Source: Certhia americana (Eukaryota > Chordata > Aves > Passeriformes > Certhiidae). Taken from it: DNA of 64,000 bases. Of the stretch, positions 1 through 12,700 are shown one piece after another. The number at the start of each line of letters is the position of its first letter. Positions within the stretch are counted from its first letter, which is position 1. The position numbers and the translations under genes were made by a program. The DNA is taken from contig CM031858.1 in the NCBI GenBank assembly GCA_018697195.1, positions 110,535,556-110,599,555 on the forward strand, written 5' to 3'. The notes under the pieces are model-generated. The model made no database searches, was not told the origin of the DNA, and saw nothing but the letters and a program-made list of their open reading frames with translations.

Positions 1-497
1 AGTTGCAAAGTTACTAAAAGTAGGGTTTTTTTATTTTTTGGCTGAGATGGCCCATTGGCCTGAGAGGAATATATGACATAGAAGAAATATTAGCTAGAGA
101 CAAATAAAAGTGATGATGACCAATCTAATTTTAAAAGTGAGATGCAAAGAATAAATAAATACTTTTAACTGGCTAAAATTAAATATAGTATCACTCCAGG
201 TGCACAACTGAGATGAGTCAGCACAATTTCCTTGATGATGATACAGAGATGGCCTTCTTCAGCAGCTGACTATTCAGTGCTCATCTTCATTTTTTAAAAA
301 AAACAAAATTTAAGGAGATTCACAACTTCTTTAAATCCAAGAATTTTCCTTTTATAAATTATTTTTAAAAGCTAATTCATCAGTACTTAGAATTATATCT
401 CTGTTTTTAAAAATAGTAAGAATTTATTACAAAGTATAAACTAGCTATTTAAACATTACTGATTTTTTGGTTTTATTTTAAAGTATTTTTAAATTAT

Positions 498-1515
498 TTC
501 ACAGAACTACAGAATGGGTAAGGTTAGAAGGGACCACAGTTGTTCATCTGGTCCAAGCTCCCTGCTCAAACAGGGTGATTCTTGAGCACATGGCACAGGA
601 TTGCATTGAGGCAGTTCTCCAGTGAGGGAGACTCCACAGCCTCTTTGGGCAGTCTGTTCCAGTGCTCGGTCACTGCACAGTAAAGTTCTTCCTCACATTC
701 AGGTGGAATTTCCTGTGCCTCAGTTTCTCAGTTTCATTGCCTCTTGACATACTGTCTGGCACCACTGAGAAGAGCTTGGCTCCACCCTCTTGACATTCTC
801 CCTTCAGGCACTTAAGGAAATTGATGAGATCTCCTCTCAGTCATCTCTTCTCAAGGCTGTACTGGCCTGGCTCCCTCAGCCTATCCTCCTAAGAGGGATG
901 CTCCAGCCCCTTAATCATCTTTGTTGCCATCCACTGGACCATCTCTAGAAGCTCCATGTCTCTCTTGTACCAAGGAGACAGAACTGGATGCAGCACTCTA
1001 CCTGTGGCCTCTCACAGCAGAGAGGCAGGAGCACCTCCCTCAATGTGCTGGAATGCTCTTCCTAATGCTTCTAGGGTACCATTGACTGTCTTGGCCACCA
1101 GGGCACTGCTGGCTCATGGACAGATGTTTTCCACCAGGACCCCCAGGTCCTTCTCTGCAGAGCTGCTTCCCAGCAGGTCAGCCTCCACCCTCTGCTGGTG
1201 CCTGGAGTTATTCCTCCCCAGGTACAGTTGCTTTTGCTGAATTTCAGACAGTTCTCTGCCCATCTTCTCCTTTTGAAGGGCGTCACAGGCTCTGGTTTGT
1301 GTTGTCAGTGAACTTCCTGAGGAAGCATCTGCCCCTTCATCCAAGTCATTGAGTAAGTTTAGCAATCAATATTGGGCCCAGTATTGAACCTTGGAGGACA
1401 CCACTAGTGACCAGCCTCCAAATACACCCTGTGCCACTGACTGCAACCCTCTGGGATCTGCCGTTCAGTCAGTTCTCAATCTGCGTCACTGTCTACTCAA
1501 TCAAATACATGCAAT
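498..1515 (-). mobile_element. CR1 LINE fragment, 3' end, minus strand
   Basis: The left end reads CACAGAACTACAGAATGGG, then a GGTTAGAAGGGACCAC-like stretch, which is the reverse complement of the avian CR1 3' terminus. The interior contains antisense segments typical of avian CR1 (CAGCAGGTCAGCCTCCACC around 1172-1190; AACCCTCTGGGATCTGCC around 1446-1463). On the minus strand a frame ending near 1114 retains the EKDLGVLV motif found at the C-terminal end of the CR1 reverse transcriptase ORF. Stops and frameshifts are numerous, so it is a dead, 5'-truncated copy. Boundaries are approximate. Confidence 0.85.
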
Positions 1516-2479
1516 AATACTTAGCAGAAAAATTGTTGAACAGGAGCCATCTTTACATAAGTTGTCTTAGTTTTGCTGTCAGATGTTTTTCCCTTAAGAA
1601 ACCCAGGGCAGAGGGAACCTTTCATATGACTGATTATCTTAAAGGTTAATTAAAATGTTTCTACAGTAAGAGGACTACTTCTCACAATCTGCTGCATTGG
1701 TCCACCGGGAAATGTAGTGAAAATGAGGCAAGCAATGGACAGATCCTTTTTAGTGTTTTATTTTATGCACCCTTGCTAGATGCTTTCCTCCCGTGTATTT
1801 TTTTATTCAGTACCTTGTCTTTACATATACTGGAAATTCTAGGCTCTTAATGTGTCAGAATGTCCCATTGTAAAGTGCTTAATTTCTTAGCAAACAGCTT
1901 TGAGACTTCGGTTTAGTCTGGGTGTTGTTCCTTTTAGTATCAAAAAAATACTGGTTAGGTTTTCAGATAAAGAGCATAAGGGCTTTTCATTATGCATGTC
2001 AAGAGAAGAGTTGGTGACTAACCTTTCATGGAGGAAAGGGCTGTGTAAGATACTGGTATAGGGCCTTCCACAAGAAGTAGAAGTTTATTACCAGCAGTGC
2101 AGGAGTTCCTCAGTCAAAAATGACTGTTACATGCTCAGAGAATAATGCTCATAATTCTGCAGAGCCAGCAGTCCTGCTGTGCTAACTGAATGCTGAATAC
2201 CATAGTGCTTGGCAGATAGTCACTCAGTCTGTGATGATACATGTCATTTGGTTTCATAGGTTTCTGACATCAACATTGTTATGCTAGATGTCATATTCCA
2301 CATAATTTCCATTTTGACTGAAATATTTAATCTGGTCCCCCCTGCCCTTTCCCCAGCTTGCATTGTTTTACTTGCGTTCTTCTGCTTGGCTATTAGGTAG
2401 TACTTTGCTGGCTTAAGTACTTTTCCTCATTGTTTACTGACTGAATGGTAGTTTTTGATGTATCTTCCACCTTGTGTTG

Positions 2480-2578
2480 GCTCACAGGGCAGTCCTGTGC
2501 AGGGGCAGGAGCTGGACTCAGTGATCTTGTGGAACCTTTTCAACTCAGGATATCCTGTGATTCCATGATTCTCTTACC
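2480..2578 (+). mobile_element. CR1 LINE 3' tail, plus strand
   Basis: About 100 bases match the final part of avian CR1: an AGGAGCTGGACTCAGTGATC-type segment, then TTTCAACTCAGGATATCCTG and degenerate ATTCTATG-type terminal units (GTGATTCCATGATTCT). It is heavily 5'-truncated and lies within the ASXL3 intron in the sense orientation. Confidence 0.75.
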
Positions 2579-5364
2579 TTTCTTCACTTTGGTTTTTAAA
2601 CTAGCTTTCAGTCTGATTGGGCTTTGTCTCTTTTCAGCTATGTTGATTTGACTGAACTAGCAGAATTTGTAAGCTTCCCTGAGCTGTTTCTTACATGCAC
2701 TGTCTGCAAAATGTATCTGTCTTGCAGGCTAACTTGTTCACTTTACAGTCAGAGTAGTATTTTTGCTCTGACTTAAGTGAATTTGATCTTCTAATATTCC
2801 ATTAGTGAATTCAAGTTTCACTATCTGCTTAGAGAAGGACCATTAACAGATGCAGAATCTTTGTAAATATTTTTATACACTCCACAGTTGATGGCAATGA
2901 AAGACTTCAGAGTGGTTTTTTTCCCTGTTAGCTCTAAGCATTGCATCTTGTGTTTGCTCTTATCTGTACCCAGGCTGTTTATTATGGCACTATCAGTTGC
3001 AGTTTACTTCCATCCATTTTTGTTCTTTTTCCACTTCCTCATGTTTGTTCATTTTCCTCTCAAAACACAAATTCTTAGTCTGAAGTCATTTATTTAGGAT
3101 CAGCTGATGCATGTTGCTAGAAATCCACATTCTTCTGGCTTGTTGCCCCAAGATTGCAAGGGCTATACTCTATTATATATTATTTCTATTAATATATTAT
3201 TTCTTTTCTCACTTTTGAGAATTACATGTCAAGATACTACTATCAGCCTAGATCAAAGCTTTAATGTTGGGTAGACCTCCTCCAAATTTTATTACTGATT
3301 TAATCCTTTGGGGTTTTTTTCCCTAGTACTACTTATCACAGCACTAGAATATCAGCATCCATATATCCTTGAGTAGCTTTTTGGTTTTTTTTACTGGATG
3401 ACTGAGTGCCATTACTTTACCAGTTGAATCCTGTTCTTAGCACTTTCATTGAAATCTACTTGCTGCTGTGTTCATATTTTTGTGCTGTTTTGCAAACTTT
3501 GGGTGTCCTTTTCTCTGAGGGAGAAGACAGATCAGCTGTTTATTTTGAAATCTGAGATTGCCTTAAACATGCTGATCGTCATCTTTAGAAAGCCTTTTTC
3601 TTCACTTCAGTTTCTTCTTCAACAGAGTAGTATTTCCAATATTGAAAAAGATTATTAAGATTCAGTACATGTTCTGCTGGCCTTAATCTGCAATATCTTG
3701 TTTCCATTACAGTGCTTTATCTTTAATATGCTACTAGAACGTGTGTATTTGTGTAGTGTCCATGTGACAGTTTCATTCACCTTTATCCTGTCCTTCATTC
3801 CTTTGCTGATTTTCAGTCCATGAAGATAACCATCAAGCAATATCTTTTCATGATGTAACCCAGCTAGAGAAAATGGACCATTGATTCAGTTTTCAGTAAT
3901 GGAGTGGCTTTTCATTCCCTTCTCTTTTTCCTGAGGTAACTTTGGCTCCTTAACACAAGGAATTTTAGAGAAAGTTACTCACCAAAACCTTGGTAAACTA
4001 AATCTTACTCACCTAAACTTAGGCCTTATGGGGAACTTATGGTCTATACAGAAGAAAGACACACCTTCTGAAATTGATTCAGTGTGGGAGTTGTGAATTT
4101 GCTGATCTGAATTGCTCTCTAGAGGACCCTTCCTCAGCATATTGATGGTATAGGGAGACTTCATTCATGATTTGTGTCTAGTAGTAGGCAATACTAATAA
4201 TTAAGTGTGCTTTTTGGGATGCCAGTTCCAGTCTGGGTTGGTTTCAGGGACTTTTTTGTACTTACATCTCTCACTGTAATACATCTGTTCAGTATTTTTA
4301 AAATGTACAATCACAGATTTTGGGTTTCTACAGTTCTGTACTTTCACCTGAATAGGCCTTTGTATCTCTGTATCCTCTGGCTACACATTGACAAGCAATT
4401 TTGCTTCTATGGCTTCTGAATATCTTTTATGTTTGCTTGTTTCCACTTTATTCTATATTTTCTGATTAAAATGATAACAGAGACCTGTTTAGTAGATTAG
4501 AAGATCCTTAAGACCATGAAATTTCTTTTAAGGCCCCCCACCAAGCTTTTTCTGTATTTTCTACTGTTATGGAATTGCTGAGGCATAAAGTCTGCATGGA
4601 AAATCTTACTAAAGATGCTGAACGTCTGTACTCCCACTGGCCTTAGAAGGAAATGAGGATGTCAGAGCACATACATTTTTTAAAACAACCTTTTTTTTTT
4701 TCTTTCATCTCTTGGCCTTAGTTTCGTTTTGGTTTTTTGGAGGGTTTTTTTATTTATTTTTTAATTCTGCTGAAGTAATAAAACTTTGTTTAAACTAGTA
4801 TTTTCAGGATCAAAGGTAAGAAAATCTCCAGAAGCAAGCGTAGTATACATGGTTTTTTTGCACTTCATCCCTGTGAATAAATGCATAGATTGTAAATATG
4901 TATCTTTTAGCTCCTTAAGAATATTAAACTTCTATCATATTGCTGGCTGTGTTGACCCTAGAAGCAGGTGAAGGAGGGAAAAAAGGATTTCCTTTACAAC
5001 TGTTCCCACTAGAAGAAGATGCAGTTGTGCATTTCTTCTACAATGGATGCTGTACCAGTGTAGCAATATTGTGCTGGTATTTAAAAAACCAAAACAAACA
5101 AACAAACAAAAGGAATGTAAACAGAGAGATTACTTTTATTAAAAATATTCAAGGTTTTTACACTTGTAAGAAAATCTCAGTAGATAGGTTTTCTAAATAC
5201 ATAAAATTGTATATAAATAAGTTAGCCACCATTTACACAAGCCACTATTTTAAACTAGAAAATACGTATTTTTTGGAAATAAAAAATGTGAGTGATAAAG
5301 GTTAGCCTATTCCCTTATCCTTAACATGATGGAAATACGTGTTTTAATTCATGTTGTTCTTTAG

Positions 5365-7297
5365 GTTGGGAATGTCAAGAGGAGAATCAACAAAGCTCAC
5401 TGCAGTGCAGAACAATGATGAGGATGAAAGCAATTCTTTGTGTGGATCTTCTGGCACACCTGGTCCTTCTAAGCAAGCAACCTTTGAGGATCAAGAGGAG
5501 AAAGGTGCTAAAGTTCCATCTTTACCAGAGAGAGATTATAGTCCATCTCACAGTAGTATGGAACAGGTTCCTGTCAAAGATCTAACAGGAGATTCTGAGG
5601 ATATACTGATACCTGAAGAATCAGTCATTCAGGAGGAAGTTGCTGAAGAGGTCGAGACAAGTATTTGTGAATGCCAAGAGGAGAACCATAAGCCAGAACA
5701 TGAATTTTCTGAGGAGTCTGTAAGTCCACCTGGCACAAATGAGGAAACAGAGGCAGTGCAGCTTGCAGACAGCACTGAGTCCTGTGTCATGATGAATGAT
5801 GTAACTGATACTGTATCTCGCATTGAAATTAAAGTAGAGTTGAAGTCAGAATGCCCTCAGGAGGAGATGTCAGTTGTGATAGATCAGCTGGAGGATTGCA
5901 TATCACCAGCACAATCAGCTTCATCCACAAACTCTGCCAGCGGTACAGCTGAGAAGGATTCTGAGTCTGCAAAAGAGCTAATTGTGCCAGAAATGCAAAG
6001 TGCTGCTCTGGAAGGTTCCTTGTTCACTGGTGGAGGCATTGCAGTAGATATGGAGCTTCATAGCGACCCTGAGGAGCAGTTGTCTGAGAATGCTTGTATT
6101 TCTGAAACTTCCTTTTCCTCTGGAAGTCCAGAAGTTTGTATAGCCTCTCCTGGAGGAGACACTCAGTCGACTTCAGAGGAACCCTGTACTCCAGCATCTC
6201 TTGAAACAGCTTGCTCATCGGAAGTGTCCAGTTCTGAAAACATTGAAAGTGATATTCAGCAAAAGGCCAATGATGAAAACTTGCACAGACCCTTAATGTC
6301 GGAAATCTCTTCGGTGTCCACGTCACCTGTAACCTCAGAAGCATCTTTAATGTCAAATTTACCTTTAACATCAGAGGCATCACCAGCTTCTAATTTACCT
6401 TTAACATCAGAAACATCTCCAATGTCTGATTTGCCTTTAACATCAGAAACATCTTCAGTATCTTCTGTTCTTCTGTCTTCTGAAACATTTGTGACAAATA
6501 GTTTGCCTCTTCCATCAGAGGTATCTCCAGTTTCTAATTCCTCAAGCAGTGAAAGACTTACTCTGCAACAAAGAAAATCACCATGTTTGTTGGAAGACTC
6601 CCTTCCCACTCTGAAAGAAGAAAGCTCTGTCATTCCTAAGGTGGCTCAGGAAGAGAATCTTGTTCAGCCAAAGCAACTTCAGAGTGCCCCTGAAAATATG
6701 AAAGTCGGTCCACTAACAATTATACCTGATACTTCAGTATTGGAAGAGTCCCAAAGCAAAAACCTCAGTCATCAGCAAAGTAAGTCACATTCTGAAATTG
6801 AGAAATCCTACATTGCATCCATCCCAGAACACACTCCTCCAGAGGTGATCAAAAATAAAAATCACAGTGTTCAGCAGAGAGGTGACAAGAAGGGTGCACT
6901 CTTACCCTCAGAGGTATCTGTCTTATCAGAAGGATCACTTGGCAAAAATATCGAATTGCTTCCATCAAAGTCACATGATAAATTATATACCTCATCTCTA
7001 GAGAAAACTATATTCTCTGAAGTGTGCAGAAGTAAATCTCACAAGCTAACAGGCAGCACCCAAAGTCGTCTAGAGAGTTCACACTCTTCCAAGTCTTTAG
7101 AACCTACAAAATCACCAGAAGCAAGAAATGAAAGTAGAGACCCCGAGATCCCAAAGAGGAAAACAGCAGAACAGCACGGTTTGGGAATCTGTAAAGAGAA
7201 GAGAGCTAGAATAGATGATGATCGCAATGCTTCATCAGCAAGTCCATCTGACAAAGAACAGCCACCCAGAGAGGAGCCCCGAGTTCCACCTCTTAAG
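5365..7297 (+). CDS. ASXL3: ASXL3 penultimate coding exon (exon 11 by analogy)
   Basis: This exon encodes the middle of ASXL3, a nuclear chromatin scaffold of the BAP1 deubiquitinase (PR-DUB) complex. It is 1,933 bases. The acceptor is CTTTAG before 5365 and the donor is AAG|GTAAAG at 7297/7298. The first base completes a split codon; the frame then reads [10 protein letters not shown] without a stop to PRVPPLK, ending in phase 0. An in-frame ATG at 5351 lies before the acceptor, so it is not a true start. The product (about 644 residues) is Ser/Glu/Thr-rich and probably disordered. It carries IKVE and LKSE SUMO-consensus motifs (5828-5851), a six-unit 12-residue repeat (6320-6535) and a bipartite basic cluster from KRK to KEKRAR (about 7156-7210). 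Two giant terminal exons of this size fit ASXL3 better than ASXL1 or ASXL2. The ASXN (HARE-HTH) and ASXH/DEUBAD parts lie upstream of the window. Confidence 0.95.
6320..6535 (+). repeat. ASXL3: In-frame 36-bp tandem repeat, six degenerate units
   Basis: Six consecutive 36-base units begin at 6320, 6356, 6392, 6428, 6464 and 6500. Each encodes 12 residues of the form [12 protein letters not shown]. Units 2 to 4 are nearly identical in DNA (each has CTTTAACATCAGA); units 1, 5 and 6 have diverged. The repeat keeps the reading frame and is rich in Ser/Thr with one Glu per unit. Confidence 0.9.
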
Positions 7298-9708
7298 GTA
7301 AAGTAATGAATAAACAGGGTGGCTTGGAACCAAAAGGTTTATTATGTCCCTGTATAAACTGTGTACAGGCACAGTGCATGCATGGTGTACTTTTTGGGGA
7401 TGTATAAGGGATGTTAGTACTGATGGGATTGCCTTACTATTACATTTCTACCATGTCAAATTACTTCTGATACAGATATATCTACAGTTGTTCGGTAGGG
7501 GGTCTTTGCTAAAAAATTGCTTTTGTGTGTGGGAGAGCTCTCCTGGATCTGTCGCTTAATCTAATTCAAGATCTTCCCTATCAGTCACATGCATCACTTC
7601 TTTTTCTAATTTCCCATCTGTATTTTGTGCTTGTTCTTCTGTGTATGTTTTCTCTAGACCTTATTATTAGTCTTCAATATGACTAATAAATGTTATCATA
7701 ATCAGTACTTAGAAAAACAACCAGCACCTTAATCCAGCAAGAGAACCAAGAGTCAGAGTAGTTGAAGATCCTTTTGCAAACCCAAGGCTTGGGGTAGGCT
7801 GAAATGTAAGATTTCCCTGTATAATTGACTGGAAACAGAAGGAACCAGGGGAAGAATCTGATTTATATATGTTTAGATACATTTGTTAATCACAAAGCAA
7901 AAGGTAAAAAAAAATACACCACCTAAGAAAACACTTTTATATATATTATTCTTCTATGTAAGAAAGTATATTTCAATTGAAAAGGTGTTTTTCATAACAG
8001 AGTTCTGTAGATTCAGTTATATATATATATACACATATATATTCAGTGGTTTGACCCTTTTGATTTCGTACTTGATGACATCAGCCAAGTTTAAGATCCA
8101 ATTTACTGCATTTAAGCCATTGGCTTTGCAATACTAGTTCCTGATTATTCAGAAATGCCCTTTTCTGCATTTATTTTTAACTGCTGCAGTCACTGAACAT
8201 TGTTAATATGTCCAGGAGGGCGAATAGACTAACTGCTTTAATCACTAGTGCAAAAGCATATTTCAGCTAATTTATTTTTAAGAGCAGTGATGCAATTGGA
8301 AGTTAGCCCAGTTCTGAGTTTGGTGATATTCTTTCACATTTGGAAGGTGTCTATCTAGCCTAATAAATTCTAGTAACTCTCTAAACATAAAGGAAGATAG
8401 ATCACTAGGGAATAAAAAAAGGTCATTACTATAATAATAATGAAAAAAATAACCAAGCACTTAGATCTCTAGGAGTGCTGGTAATGTAAAGTGGAAACTG
8501 AAAAGAGGTGCTGCTGAAACTGAAAGCAGAATGTTTTGAAGAATTGTGGGCAGTCAATTCTAGTATGCCTTTTGTGTAACTAATAATTGGGTTTTGTATC
8601 ATCTCACAAAAAAAAGCCCTATTCTTTGTAATTAAAGGAGGAAAAAAGAACCCCAGTTCTTCTAAGTCATTCTTCTATATGGCTGTCATTTCTCATCATA
8701 TGTTATGACTACTTTTTCTACAAATACTACCTAGTTTTCTTTTCAGTTCCTTTCAGAAGATAAGTCATAGCATTAACCAATAAGTCCTATTGCTAGAGAC
8801 AGCCAGTAGAATGTCCATTTTAAGAAATTGAAGGTTTTTTTGCCAGCCTTGAGGTATCCTGAGAGGATGTATGAATTGCAAAGTAGTTCCAAGATTCTTA
8901 ATCCTGAAAAACTATATGCCTAATTGGAAATATCCTATTAATTCCAGTGATTTTACAGGCTATTATTTTTCTTAAAGTGCTAGGTATTTAAATTTTTAAT
9001 ATTTGTGGGTTTATTATTTATAGTCTTGAGGATTTAATTTTAGAAGTGCAGTAATGTAAGTGTTATCCAGGGATGTACTAAAGCAAGTCTCTTAGAAATG
9101 CAAGTGAGGAAAAGAAAGGTATATCCTTTAGTGACTCACTTCCTCTATACCTCTAAAATCCTCTGTCTTGGAAGTTGGAAAACAGGCTCACTGGTGATAC
9201 CACTACATCCTATCTAATGGCAAGTTTTGTTGTCTGGTCTATAAGCAAAACACAGGCTGTTCCTGATGTCTTAATCACTGGTGACCAAGGAGAAAGGCAC
9301 TACATGATCGTTACTTTTTCACATGTTTGAGGAAGGGGTGGCTTGCAAGTTCTTGTCCAGTATCACTGCATGAGGCTTGCTGATCATCTCAGGTAGATGC
9401 ACTGAATATAAAACATGCCTGACAAATTGTATCTGATAAGCATCATGTTGTCATCCAGTTCAATCTTCCTTCCTGTCAGAAGGATCAGTGTGAGTAAGCT
9501 AATACAGGTGTCAGTTATTCACGCTGGAGGATGATAAAATATTGAAGCATAAATATCGTTAAGTTTTAGTAGTTTTCTGTCTGCCTGCATTGAACAGTAA
9601 TTCCTTTCATTACTTTTCTCTGACCCTTAAAGAGACAGCTGGTTATTTTAGTGAGTTGATGATCTCATTAAAATTTACTGGCTTTTTTTTTTCTTTTTCT
9701 TCCTTTAG
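7298..9708 (+). other. ASXL3: ASXL3 last intron (intron 11 by analogy)
   Basis: This 2,411-base intron has donor GTAAAG at 7298 and an acceptor with a long polypyrimidine tract (about 9682-9706) ending in AG at 9707-9708. It joins two phase-0 ends, so the protein reads [13 protein letters not shown] without a split codon. Retention would add two residues (VK) and stop at 7304-7306. It is AT-rich and contains a short (TA)n run near 8018-8040. I see no clear transposon or additional exon. Confidence 0.93.
8018..8040. repeat. (TA)n dinucleotide repeat
   Basis: An alternating T/A run inside the last ASXL3 intron, broken only by ACAC; a simple microsatellite. Confidence 0.9.
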
Positions 9709-12700
9709 ATTCAGCTTTCAAAAATTGGACCGCCTTTTATCATCAAGAGCCAGCCTGTTTCTAAACCAGAACCTCGAGTTTCCCCAAGTACATCAGTCAG
9801 CAGTGGGAGAAACACTGGGGCTAGAACTCTGGCAGATATCAAAGCAAGAGCTCAGCAAGCAAGAGCCCAAAGAGAAGCTGCAGCTGCAGCAGCCGTGGCA
9901 GCAGCTGCCAGCATAGTCTCTGGCGCAATGGGGACCCCATGCGAAGGTGGAAAGACAAGAACGCTGGCACACATCAAGGAGCAAACAAAGGCCAAGCTAT
10001 TTGCAAAGCATCAAGCCAGAGCTCATTTACTCCAGACTAATAAAGAATCAAAGTCACAGTTCAGCTCAAAGGAAAGTAGTACCTCCTCTCTGGAGATACC
10101 AACGACTACTGACACAAAGATTGAAGGTTCTACTGGTGTCATTATAGTTAATCCTAACTGCAGGTCCCCTAGCAACAAGTCTTCTCATCACCGTGAGACT
10201 ACCACTTTATTGCAGCAGTCCCTTAACACAGCTACATTACCAGAAACTGCTACTGAGATATCTGTGCACAGTTCTGAAGAAAATATACCTGTGCCACAAT
10301 TGTGTGAGAAAATTATTTCATCTACCTCTACTGAAAGTAACAGTGTGCCAGTGCTTTATAATAAAAGTTCAGTCTCTGTGTGTGTTTGCAGCACTGCTAT
10401 GTCTGGAGCAATTAAAGAACTTTCTTTTGCAAGTTCTGTTGATAAATCCTCTGTGTTAATGTCTGTTGACAGCGCAAACACAGCAATTTCAGCCTGTAAT
10501 ATAAATATGCTGAAAACCATCCAAGGGGCTGATACTCCATGCATAACTGTTGGACCAAAATGTATTGATAACAGTAATGTACCAGTCTCCATAGACAACA
10601 CAGTCTTATCAAACACCATCGATGACAAAAAGTTGCCAGTACCCAGTAGCAATGTGAGTAACACAGTCTCTGGTCATTATGCCGCTGTGCCAGCTTCATC
10701 TATTGCAAGTAACTTGCCAAATCATCTCTCTGGTAGTTCTGTACTGATTCCCCCAGTGGGGACTACCAACAGATTTCCTTCTGATAAGATAGCCATAACT
10801 GGGTGTAGCGAGCAGAGCACTGTCTCCATCCACACTACCGTCAGGTCCGCTTTAAGTTGCAGTGAGGCCCTTGCAGCAGCAGATTCTGTTGCAAGGCCAC
10901 CCATGTCAATGTTTACTGGTAACATGGTGACAATAAGCTGTTATGATAATGCTACTAAATTGAATGCTGATCTCTTGGAAAAAAGCTCTGGAGCGCGAAA
11001 CCGGATGGATCTCTCTGGTAAATCTCATCCACTGAGCTTTACGCAAACTGCCATGAATAGGTCTATACCTTGTAAAGTCATTGTTGACCACACTACGAAC
11101 CAGAATTCCAGTCTGTCGCTTTCCTCCTCTATTGAGAACGCAGAGAACAGCATTGACCTGCAGAGCAGACCTGTAAGGACAGAAGCTGCCTTACAAAGTA
11201 TAGCCTGTCCTCAGGTGTCTGTCATAAGCAGGCCTGAAGTGGTTGCTAATGAAAACCTTGAGCATAGTTCCAGCTTTATCGCCATTACAGCAAAGCAAGA
11301 CAGCAAAAACTTGCAGGCAGGTTGTTCAAGTCTTCGAGAAGTGCCTCTTGCTCCTCAAGATAAATTAATTGAGGTGGTTACTACCAGCCAAGGCTTTGCT
11401 GAGCAACTAAGAGGTCCTTCAGCACTGAAAAATGAAGCCAATGCTGCCTGTGCCCATCAGTACAACACTAACAATAGAATTTGTTGGCGTGATGAGGAGG
11501 CAATGAATACAGACCAGCCAGTGGTCAGCCATCTTACCTCTGGTAAACATAAGGAATACGTAGAGCAAAATTGCTTGAAAAATGTCAAAAGCGAACCTTC
11601 CAGTTACACACAAATGTCAGAACTGCAATCTAGAAGTCTTTTGACAAGCATTGCTGTTCCTGTTAAATCGGAAACTAATGAGTCTGACAAGTGCTTCAGG
11701 ATGGACACGGAGGATTTTACAGGACCTGAAATGCCTGCCCAGACTGCAGAAATAGCCACGAGTGTGCAGCAACCACAGACCTCCAAGACATCCATCGCGG
11801 ACTCCATGGAAGACTCCCTGTCCCTGACAACAGAAACCCTGAAGAGAGTTACGAGTGCCGGGGGCTCTAGCTGTCGCTTGTCGTCAGTGGAGGCCAACAA
11901 TCCCTTAGTGACACAGCTACTGCAAGGCAATCTGCCTTTAGAAAAAGTGCTGCCGCAGCCCAGATCTGGAGCCAAACTAGAAATTAACAGGCTTCCTTTG
12001 CCTTTGCAAACTACCTCAGTATGTAAAACAGTAGTGGCTGAGAGAAACATTGTTGAACATGCTTCCAACTCTCCTAATCCAGATGGTAAAGGATTTACAG
12101 CAGGCAGCATAGCCCCACTACAAATCAGGAAGCGTGAAAACCATCCGAAAAAGAGGATGGCCAGGACTATAGGGGAACATGCTCAAATTAAATGTGAGCC
12201 TGGGAAGGTGTCAATGGACACAGATGTTAAAGTGGCTCCTTGTGTAATTAGTTCCAACATGAATCAGCTAGGGCATGGACAGCCATTTAAGCAGGAGTGG
12301 CTTAACAAACATGCCATTCAGAGCCGGATCGCTCACAGCCCGGAGATCAAGCAGCAGAAGAGACCGTTGCCTTCATGCAGTTTCCAGCAGAGCTTATTTC
12401 ACATTGATAAAAATGGCAGCTTTCACGCAGAAGCCAGTACCTCACATAGACAGCATTTTTACCAAATGTCCATGGCTGCAAGAGGCCCCATTCCTACGGC
12501 AGCTTTGTTGCAAACTACTTCAAAAGGCCCACCTGGCTGCAACACATTTGCTTTTAGCAGACACCTGGAACAGAAGGGTTTGGGGGACGTGAATATTTCT
12601 ACAGCAGCTCACCAGCTGAGGCTAGGGAGTGTGTTTTCTCCTAATATTCAAGTTAAGGAAGGTGATGACATTGCCAGTGCCTCTCAGACCCTGCAGAGTA

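Larger units (their letters stand above)
1..5364 (+). other. ASXL3: ASXL3 intron, 3' part (intron 10 by analogy)
   Basis: AT-rich sequence without a supported exon, ending in a pyrimidine-rich tract and an AG at 5363-5364 that directly precedes the ASXL3 coding exon. The intron's 5' end lies outside the window. It contains a minus-strand CR1 (about 498-1515), a plus-strand CR1 3' tail (about 2480-2578) and an (AAAC)n run near 5092-5110. Short open frames elsewhere in it show no protein family I recognise. The intron number comes from the human gene and is an inference. Confidence 0.8.

Noticed and set aside
5351..5364. ATG at 5351 as the start of a 651-residue protein
   Set aside because: It lies in the intron before the CTTTAG acceptor at 5364. 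The real frame enters from an upstream exon.
6256..6633. Antisense open frames opposite the ASXL3 repeat (125 and 119 codons)
   Set aside because: They mirror the repetitive sense coding sequence; no start context, family match or independent signal.
9895..9897. GTG at 9895 as a start
   Set aside because: It is a valine codon inside the Ala-rich tract. The frame is open back to the splice acceptor at 9709.
11604..12110. 168-codon minus-strand frame opposite ASXL3 exon 12
   Set aside because: A shadow of the sense frame, with no recognisable product.
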